Positions 57,601 to 64,000 of a stretch of 64,000 bases of DNA are shown here, one piece after another. The DNA comes from Macrostomum hystrix (lineage: Eukaryota > Platyhelminthes > Macrostomidae), in contig CATNEN010000003.1 of assembly GCA_950097015.1 (NCBI GenBank), positions 3,761,501 to 3,825,500 on the forward strand, in the 5' to 3' direction. Position numbers and translations under genes: made by a program. The notes beneath the pieces were generated by a model that made no database searches, was not told where the DNA came from, and saw only the letters and a program-made list of their open reading frames with translations. The first letter of the stretch is position 1; every line of letters begins with the position of its first letter.

Positions 57601-60600
57601 GGTAGGAGGGAGCGGATGGAGGCCTGAAGGGTAGGAGGGAGTGAATACCTAAAACATTCCTAAAGAATGCCTGGAATCTGGAATGAACTAAATGCACTGA
57701 AAACTAGGAGGTCTGACAGTGTCTATAGAGTTTCTGAAGGTTAGTGGGTAATCGAAGACCTTGAAAATCATAGTAATTGAGAAAAATGTATATAAAAGTA
57801 CAAGGTTCAGGAAATATACTAAACGAAGGTACAACGGGCATGCAACTGTTATCTATACAATTAGTAGCAATAGCAGGTAAATTAGGTAATTAATAAATAA
57901 ATTAACAAATGAAAATGGCGTGAAATCACTTGATCGCGCAAAGTGATGTTAATAATTTTATTAGGAATCAGTTTCTAGTCCAATATTGAAGCTAGCTTTA
58001 AATCAGCAATTATAAAATCTTTGAGTTCAATCGCACTTAAAAATATATTCGTAATCATTGTTGCAAATGTACAGTGTGTGATTTCATCATTTACTGTTTT
58101 TTTAACACTCTACTGTCTATTCTTCTCATTAGTAGGCAGTTAAGAATTTTCTAAGCCACGAAGCTATGCTTACAACTATCGTCTGAGCTTAAGGTAGAAA
58201 AAAATAGATATGTTACTTTTGTTTAATAAAGATTGATTATATAGAAATAAATACTTTTGAATATTCGTTTTTATACATCTCCATGGTTAGTGATTCAAAA
58301 GTGAACAATTCGTAAAAAAAGCATTATAAAAGGAAAAATAAAAAACGTTGCGCAAACGCTAAATCTTCTACTAACAGTAGAAATATTAGGAAAGCGTTTT
58401 TAACTACAAGGAAGAATGTGATAGGCAGTGATAGGCAACACTGAATCAAATGGCGGCTTGCTAGAAAAATAATTTTGTGCAAGAATTTAAACAAAGTGAA
58501 AAATAAATAAGCTTTTTAGCCGCGGCAATTAAATTAGCAGAGTTGGAAGAAAGCTTTGTCCATCAATTACATCTCGAATCATACTCATCTTTGGGTTGAA
58601 GCTAATTCGGGTTGAAGCTAATTCGGGTTGAAGCTAATTCGGGTTGAAGCTAATTCAGGTTGAAGCTAATTCGGGTTGAAGCTAATTTGGGTTGAAGCTA
58701 ATTCGGGTTGAAGCTAATTCGGGTTGAAGCTAATTTGGATTGAAGCTAATTCGGGTTGAAGCTAATTCGGGTTGAAGCTAATTCGGGTTGAAGCTAATTC
58801 GGGTTGAAGCTAATTCGGGTTGAAGCTAATTCAGGTTGAAGCTAATTCGGGTTGAAGCTAATTTGGATTGAAGCTAATTCGGGTTGAAGCTAATTCGGGT
58901 TGAAGCTAATTCGGGTTGAAGCTAATTCGGGTTGAAGCTAATTCGGGTTGAAGCTAATTCGGGTTGAAGCTAATTCGGGTTGAAGCTAATTTGGGTTGAA
59001 GCTAATTCGGGTTGAAGCTAATTTGGATTGAAGCTAATTCGGGTTGAAGCTAATTCGGGTTGAAGCTAATTCGGGTTGAAGCTAATTCGGGTTGAAGCTA
59101 ATTCGGGTTGAAGCTAATTCAGGTTGAAGCTAATTCAGGTTGAAGCTAATTCAAGTTGAAGCTAATTTGGATTGAAGCTAATTCGGGTTGAAGCTAATTT
59201 GGATTGAAGCTAATTCGGGTTGAAGCTAATTCGGGTTGAAGCTAATTCGGGTTGAAGCTAATTCGGGTTGAAGCTAATTCAGGTCTAAGCTAATTCGAGT
59301 TGAAGCTAATTCGGGTCTAAGCTAATTCGGGCTGAAGCTAATTCAGGTTGAAGCTAATTCAGGTTGAAGCTAATTCAGGTTGAAGCTAATTTGGATTGTA
59401 GCTAATTCAGGTTGAAGCTAATTTGGATTGAAGCTAATTCAGGTTGAAGCTAATTTGGGTTGAAGCTAATTCGGGTTGAAGCTAATTCGGGTTGAAGCTA
59501 ATTCGGGTTGAAGCTAATTCGGGTTGAAGCTAATTCGGGTTGAAGCTAATTCGGGTTGAAGCTAATTCGGGTTGAAGCTAATTCGGGTTGAAGCTAATTC
59601 GGGTTGAAGCTAATTTGGATTGACGCTAATTCAGGTCTAAGCTAATTCGGGTTGAAGCTAATTCAGGTTGAAGCTAATTCAGGTTGAAGCTAATTCAGGT
59701 TGAAGCTAATTTGGATTGAAGCTAATTCAGGTTGAAGCTAATTTGGATTGAAGCTAATTCAGGTTGAAGCTAATTTGGGTTGAAGCTAATTCGGGTTGAA
59801 GCTAATTCGGGTTGAAGCTAATTCGGATTGAAGCTAATTCAGGTTGAAGCTAATTCAGGTTGAAGCTAATTTGGATTGAAGCTAATTCGGGTTGAAGCTA
59901 ATTCGGGTTGAAGCTAATTCGGGTTGAAGCTAATTCAGGTTGAAGCTAATTCGAGTTGAAGCTAATTCGGGTTGAAGCTAATTCGGGTTGAAGCTAATTC
60001 AGGTTGAAGCTAATTCAGGTTGAAGCTAATTCAGGTTGAAGCTAATTTGGATTGAAGCTAATTCAGGTTGAAGCTAATTTGGATTGAAGCTAATTCAGGT
60101 TGAAGCTAATTTGGGTTGAAGCTAATTCGGGTTGAAGCTAATTCGGGTTGAAGCTAATTCGGATTGAAGCTGATTCGGGTTGAAGCTAATTCAGGTTGAA
60201 GCTAATTCGGGTTGAAGCTAATTCGGGTTGAAGCTAATTCGGGTTGAAGCTAACTCGGGTTGAAGCTAACTCGGGTTGAAGCTAACTCGGTTTGAAGCTA
60301 ATTTGGGTTGAAGCTAATTCGGGTTGAAGCTAATTCGGGTTGAAGCTAATTCAGGTTGAAGCTAATTCGGTGGCATAAACTAAGCATGGCGGTTGCCTCC
60401 ATCGTCGGAACCCTCCGTTGGGGCGGCGGTGACGATCGAGGCTGTAGCGGCATCCGAAGTACTAGATGATCGGCTTCTCTGAACTGAGTCATCCCTCTTG
60501 GATCCCTTCTGAGATCCCTTGTGAGATCCCTTCTGGGATCCCTTCTGGGATTCCTTCTGGGATTCCTTCTGGGATTCCGGGCTTTTACCGCGCTGATCGT

Positions 60601-63600
60601 CGCGGTCACGGCTGCCGACACTATTGCCGCCTCTCCTCACCTCATAATCGCCTTGGTGATCCTCCTGGGAGCGCTGAATCTCAGACAGGATCTCTCTGGT
60701 ACTATCCGGCGTCTCCTTGCCGCTGCTCACTCGCTCCAGATCCTCAGCTTGTTGCAGGTAGAGACGGGCCTGAGTTCAGTTGAGAGGAGGATTTTAAAGT
60801 GTCTGGTTGAAATTTAAAAATGTCAAACGGTCGAGGGACCTTTGTCCTCAGCATCCCAGCCATCCTGGGTCCCCTTCATCCACGTCTGGAGCATCGGTGG
60901 CAACCGTCGGGAGGTTCATCAAAAGCACCCGATGGACAGGCATCTCAAAGACAGCTGAACTCGGATCTGGACTCAGATTAATGTCCATGTCACCGATGAA
61001 TATTGAATACTTGCTGAATATTTCAACGATGCCGACGTCGGATGGCATCGAAAGTTAGTTTATTGTAAAAGGCGGAAAATTTCAAGAAAAATCGGTCATT
61101 CGGTTTGGGAGCTGTCGTGAAGTTGGCAGAGGATATTTGAAATACCCCGTGGTCCTTCCCAAGGGAGGATTGACTTGGTCTTTCTACTGTTAACCCTATG
61201 GAGAATGTAGCATTGCACAATTGAAAACAGACCTTCTCCACTTCCTTCTCCAGTAGGAATACGTCGGCTTCAGACACTGGCCATCTGGCCTGCTCCAGTG
61301 CCTGATAGAAAGCGGCTTTGTTAGTGTCGAAGTCTGGCTTATCAGAGCCGCACTGTTTGGTCAGTTCATCCAGCTGTACCTTGTTCAGGCTGCACAGAAT
61401 CAGCGAGTTCAGCCGTCTGGGACAATGCATAACGGGTTCGGTAATGTTTCAGTTATTAGAAATAAGACACGAGAGACAAGACAGATGAGAGATGAGACAC
61501 GGGAGAGATGAGACACGGGAGAGATGGGACACGGGAGAGATAAGACACGGGAGAGATAAGACGGATGAGAGATGAGACACGGGAGAGATGAGACACGGGA
61601 GAGATGAGACACTGGAGAGATGAGACACGGGAAAGATGAGACACTGGAGAGATGAGACACTGGAGAGATGAGACACGGGAAAGATGAGACACGGGAGAGA
61701 TGAGACACGGAAGAGATAAGACATGGGAGAGATGAGACACGGAAGAGATAAGACATGGGAGAGATTAGACACGGGAGAGATGAGACATGGGAGAGATGAG
61801 ACACTGGAGAGATGAGACACTGGAGAGATGAGACACGGGAAAGATGAGACACGGGAGAGATGAGACACGGAAGAGATAAGACATGGGAGAGATTAGACAC
61901 GGGAGAGATGAGACATGGGAGAGATTAGACACGGGAGAGATAGGACACGGGAGAGATGAGAAAGAGGATGAGACGCAGGCGAGAGATATGTGTCTTTGGT
62001 CCTACTAAAATTAATATTCATTATGACTGACTTCTCGGTCAAGCGCAGAGCTCAGACCCCAGCTCAGATATGACTCACTTATTGTACTTTTCAATGAGTT
62101 TTTTAAGCTTAGCCCTGTAGGCTTTCAGGTTAACAGCGGCCGGATTGACCAGTTGAATGCTCTGACGATTGCGCGGACTGGCGTAGGCGATCGGCATGAT
62201 GTCGTCAAACACTTTAGCCAACACCATCCGGTTTAGAATCGGGACGTACTTCGGCCTGTGCTCCACAATGGTTGGGGACAGAGCGTCAAGTATGGTCATG
62301 CGTTGGGCCACCAAGCCGTGACGTTTCAGCCACTGCTTGCTGCTCATGTTCTCTTCTCGTAGCATGTCCCGATTCCGCTGTCGGTGCTGCTCCTTTTGCT
62401 GCTCCTGTTGTCCTGCAGTCATGATGCCAGGAGGTGATAATGAAGATTTTTTTTCTAATTGAATTGATGTGTAGCTTGGTCCCTTTTACCACCATGTTTC
62501 AGTGCATTCCTTTTACCACCGTGTTTCAGTGCATTCCTTTTACCACCGTGTTTCAGTGCATTCCTTTTACCACCGTGTTTCAGTGCATTCCTTTTACCAC
62601 CGTGTTTCAGTGCATTCCTTTTACCACCGTGTTTCAGTGCATTCCTTTTACCACCGTGTTTCAGTGCATTCCTTTTACCACCGTGTTTCAGTGCATTCCT
62701 TTTACCACCGTGTTTCAGTGTATTCCTTTTACCACCGTATTTTAGTGTATTCCTTTTACCACCGTGTTTCAGTGCATTTCTTTTACCACCGTGTTTCAGT
62801 GCATTCCTTTTACCACCGTGTTTCAGTGCAGTCCTTTTACCACCGTGGTTTTGTCCATTTGCCACCGTGTTTTGGTCCTTTTACCACCGTGTTTTGGTCC
62901 TTTTACCACCGTGTTTTGGTCCATTTACAACCGTGTTTTAGTCCTTTTACCACCGTGTTTTAGTCCTTTTACCACCGTGTTTTAGTCCTTTTATTACCGT
63001 GTTTTAGTCCTTTTACCACCGTGTTTTAGTCCTTTTATTACCGTGTTTTAGTCCTTTTACCAACGGGTTTTAGTCCTTTTACCACCGTGTTTTAGTCCTT
63101 TTACAACCGTGTTTTAGTCCTTTTACCACCATGTTTTAGTCCTTTTACCACCGTTTTTTAGTCCTTTTACCACCGTGTTTTAGCCCTTTAACACCGTGTT
63201 TTGGTCCTATCTATCCATTCTTCTATTTTTAATCAATTTTGTCATAATTTTCGAAATAACTATCCAAAGCAATGCTAAGGTACACGAGCAGCTCGAGTCG
63301 CTGAACTCACTCATGGCATCGCGCTCCCTCTGTCTGGCCAGCATCTCTCGTGTCTCCGGCAGCACCCAGTCCACGGATCGGTCTGCATTCAGCGTTAGCA
63401 GCGGCTGCGGCTGCGGCCGAGGGGCGCCCATAGCAGTCTGTCTAGACGATCTCGGCGTTGTCTTCTTGACACGATGCGGCGTCGACTGAGGTCGATCCAA
63501 GTAGCGAGGCGTTGAACGGGCGGTTCCGCCACCTCCGCCGCCCCCGCCCCCACCTACTGCTCCGTCGGCTGCATTAGTCTCGCGTTTCCATGCCAACCGA

Positions 63601-63686
63601 TGGCATTCATCGCGTAGAGCCGCCACGCGCTCCAAAAAGCTTTTGCCTCGCTCGTACTCCTCGCGTAGCAGCCGAATGTCTTCGCT
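50481..63686 (-). CDS. Large coiled-coil and Tudor-like (DUF4537) protein resembling VWA3B
   Basis: Eleven exons on the - strand, listed 5' to 3': 63686-63311, 62412-62079, 61416-61233, 60769 to about 60434, 57224-56553, 56069-55929, 55440-55126, 54600-54351, 54113-53731, 52188-51927 and 50719-50485. Except for the end of exon 4, every junction joins in phase with a GT donor and AG acceptor, giving about 1,160 residues. The 5' end is outside the window. The 3' end is either a TGA at 50483-50481 just after exon 11 or a further exon below. Exons 5-7 match the DUF4537 stretch I associate with VWA3B/C11orf16 (GQRVIARNEEDGLYYAGLVE, then CMRSSLIKIGETRY). VWA3-type proteins are mostly of unknown function. 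A VWA domain is not seen in the window, so the assignment rests on the Tudor-like part. Confidence 0.72.
50855..50884. repeat. (TC)n microsatellite
   Basis: About 14 TC dinucleotides, in the last recognised intron of the VWA3B-like gene. Confidence 0.95.
51035..51825. repeat. Pyrimidine-rich minisatellite with TACGATCTCTCCC
   Basis: About 35 units of 20-34 bp, each TCTCTACGATCTCTCCCTCT with variable CT filler. The left part has CCTCCC variants and the right part longer units. It fills the intron between exons 10 and 11 of the VWA3B-like gene. One strand is almost purely pyrimidine. Confidence 0.95.
52255..52685. repeat. 22-bp minisatellite (TTGTCTAACATGTGGCTTAG)
   Basis: About 17 good units plus degenerate ones at both edges, in the intron upstream of exon 10 of the VWA3B-like gene. 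Confidence 0.95.
52690..53170. other. Intron sequence, no feature
   Basis: AT-rich, nothing recognised. Confidence 0.5.
53180..53685 (+). mobile_element. SINE family A, 5'-truncated and split by a minisatellite
   Basis: SINE body from GTGCAATTCACACCCTACGG to about 53345, then the 19-bp array (53375-53560), then the SINE 3' part from TCAGCGGAATGGGCAGAATT to an AT-rich tail at about 53685. It lies in the intron between exons 9 and 10 of the VWA3B-like gene. Confidence 0.8.
53375..53560. repeat. 19-bp minisatellite (GGTAAATACTGGTTGCTAT), array 1
   Basis: About 10 units inside a SINE. The same unit forms array 2 two introns upstream in the gene (54690-55015). Confidence 0.93.
54205..54302. repeat. 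12-bp minisatellite (AGTCACTCCTCC)
   Basis: About 8 units, in the intron between exons 8 and 9 of the VWA3B-like gene. Confidence 0.93.
54690..55015. repeat. 19-bp minisatellite (GGTAAATACTGGTTGCTAT), array 2
   Basis: About 17 units with few variants, in the intron between exons 7 and 8 of the VWA3B-like gene. Confidence 0.95.
55126..57224 (-). CDS. VWA3B-like gene, exons 5-7 (first Tudor-like domain and coiled coil)
   Basis: Exon 57224-56553 has a low-complexity Ser/Thr/Glu region, poly-Gln, a Lys/Pro/Ser basic stretch and then the first Tudor-like domain (GQRVIARNEEDGLYYAGLVE to PTRFCIPICG). Exon 56069-55929 continues with DTVLAQVRNLKNRVICFAPA and YCVRLYNGKK and ends at a GTCAGT donor. 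Exon 55440-55126 begins CQCMRSSLIKIGETRYTFL and ends in a predicted coiled coil (VDALRDEIRRLRRQLDKLQ). Confidence 0.8.
55638..55925 (+). mobile_element. SINE family B, full length
   Basis: Box A-like TAGCCCACTGGTTCG and a perfect box B GGGTTCGATTCCC mark a tRNA-like head. Then come TTCACCCAGCTGTTAAATGG and a distal CCCAGTCCATGGACTGAAC domain. Sense orientation is opposite to the host gene. It ends within about 5 bp of the exon 6 donor of the VWA3B-like gene. Confidence 0.85.
56120..56515. repeat. Repeated CCGATATGTATCGA motif
   Basis: Five copies at 56120, 56211, 56265 (one change), 56355 (one change) and 56502, spaced 91, 54, 90 and 147 bp. The sequence between them is also partly repeated in steps of about 145 bp. 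It lies in the intron between exons 5 and 6. A sixth copy lies at 45967-45980 in CNOT7 intron 2. Confidence 0.85.
57400..57655. repeat. 29-bp minisatellite (GGCCTGAAGGGTAGGAGGGA)
   Basis: About 9 units in the intron upstream of exon 5 of the VWA3B-like gene. Confidence 0.93.
57660..58585. other. Intron sequence, no feature
   Basis: AT-rich, nothing recognised. Confidence 0.5.
58590..60372. repeat. 16-bp minisatellite (GGGTTGAAGCTAATTC)
   Basis: About 110 units, the longest array in the window, with AGG, TTGGA and GTCTAAG variants in recurring blocks of higher order. It fills the intron 3' of exon 4 of the VWA3B-like gene and ends within 70 bp of that exon. Confidence 0.97.
60434..61416 (-). 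CDS. VWA3B-like gene, exons 3-4
   Basis: Exon 61416-61233 restores the frame with RLNSLILCSLNKVQLDELTK and EQARWPVSEADVFLLEKEVE, ending GTCTGT in phase 0. Exon 60769 begins ARLYLQQAEDLERVSSG and then has a charged segment with about six tandem SQKE/SQKG units (a short coding repeat in steps of 12 bp). Its donor is uncertain: a phase-0 GTCACC at 60433 fits, otherwise the frame runs to a stop at 60380, at the edge of the 16-bp array. Confidence 0.6.
61455..61975. repeat. 16-bp minisatellite (GAGACACGGGAGAGAT)
   Basis: About 32 units, same family as 3470-4255, 16780-17625, 30955-32395 and 34680-34995. It lies in the intron between exons 2 and 3 of the VWA3B-like gene. hAT ends are not evident. 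Confidence 0.95.
62079..63686 (-). CDS. VWA3B-like gene, exons 1-2 within the window
   Basis: Exon 63686-63311 begins SEDIRLLREEYERGKSFLER and carries a poly-Gly run, an STPRYLDRPQSTPHRVKK segment and LPETREMLARQRERDAM. It ends at a strong GTGAGT donor in phase 1. Exon 62412-62079 is Gln/Arg-rich, then has SSKQWLKRHGLVAQRMTILD and NPAAVNLKAYRAKLKKLIEK, ending at GTGAGT in phase 2. The intron between them holds the 27-bp and 22-bp arrays. Confidence 0.72.
62490..63205. repeat. 27-bp then 22-bp minisatellite (CCTTTTACCACCGTGTTT core)
   Basis: Left part: about 13 units of 27 bp with CAGTGCATTCCTTTTACCAC. Right part from about 62855: about 16 units of 22 bp with TTTTAGTCCTTTTACCACCG. The two forms share the core, so the shorter unit looks like a 5-bp deletion derivative. 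It lies between exons 1 and 2 of the VWA3B-like gene. Confidence 0.95.
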
Positions 63687-63737
63687 CTAAGAAAATGTTA
63701 TCCGAATATGCAAAAAGTTAATGTTGTATAGGTTTCC

Positions 63738-64000
63738 TGTTGGACCTGGAAGATTGGAGAGTCGAAGGGCTGGGTGTTGGCGGAGTGGGGCTTGGGGTCT
63801 GTACGTGTGAGGAGTCGAAGGGGTGGGTGTAGGCGGAGTGGGGCTTGGGGTCTGGACGTGTGAGGAGTCGAAGGGGTGGGTGTTGGCGGAGTGGGGCTTG
63901 GGGTCTGTACGTGTGAGGAGTCGAAGGGCTGGGTGTTGGCGGAGTGGGGCTTGGGGTCTGGACGTGTGAGGAGTCGAAGGGGTGGGTGTAGGCGGAGTGG
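63738..64000. repeat. 53-bp minisatellite, runs off the window
   Basis: About 5 units with GGGTGTTGGCGGAGTGGGGC and GTGTGAGGAGTCGAAGG, in the intron upstream of the first exon seen here. G-rich on the + strand. Confidence 0.93.

Noticed and set aside
62434-62985. Frames with VSVHSFYHR or HGGKRNALK repeats
   Set aside because: 27-bp minisatellite, divisible by three.

Overview
The window is animal nuclear DNA. The genes have short GT-AG exons, a complete CNOT7-type deadenylase, secreted lectin-like proteins, tRNA-derived SINEs, hAT-like elements, an LTR element and a Penelope-like fragment. GC content is moderate, and introns and spacers are packed with minisatellites. This fits a repeat-rich lophotrochozoan, possibly a free-living flatworm such as Macrostomum; that placement is a guess from style, not from a diagnostic gene. 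Most long stop-free reading frames here are minisatellites, not genes.

Bases 1-20,600 hold a tandem cluster of secreted WSC-domain genes on the + strand. Copies 1, 2 and 3 are close relatives (starts at 1338, 7605 and 11362), copy 4 is divergent (14206), and copy 5 is a broken relic (19262-20536). Each intact copy has three exons with conserved phases 0 and 1: signal peptide plus first half of the WSC domain, second half of the WSC domain, and a cysteine-rich PAN/Apple-like exon. The last exon is almost identical at DNA level in all copies although exons 1-2 have diverged, which suggests gene conversion. Introns and spacers hold SINEs, a hAT-like element and a different minisatellite in nearly every gap.

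Bases 21,480-24,890 hold a four-exon gene for a secreted protein with two copies of an unrecognised domain followed by a fibrinogen-related domain (FReD). A 34-bp minisatellite follows. At 26,903-29,047 lies an internally deleted Gypsy-type LTR element with a perfect 5-bp target duplication. Two F-type lectin genes (29,529 + and 39,764 -) face each other about 9 kb apart, with near-identical lectin exons and unrelated-looking first exons. Between them lie a 1.4-kb minisatellite flanked by about 105-bp direct repeats, a Penelope-like fragment, a second copy of the hAT-like element, a small secreted orphan gene (- strand) and a group of fold-back inverted repeats.

Bases 40,000-45,300 are gene-poor and carry a nested pair of DNA transposons. 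At 45,380-46,722 is a four-exon CNOT7/CAF1 gene with all catalytic residues. From 63,686 down to about 50,481 on the - strand runs one large gene. At least 11 phase-matched exons encode a coiled-coil and Tudor-like (DUF4537) protein resembling VWA3B. Nearly every one of its introns carries its own minisatellite.

Functional theme: five or six secreted proteins combine carbohydrate-recognition modules (WSC, FReD, F-type lectin) with PAN-like modules. That suggests extracellular recognition such as innate defence, mucus, adhesion or seminal fluid; this is inference.
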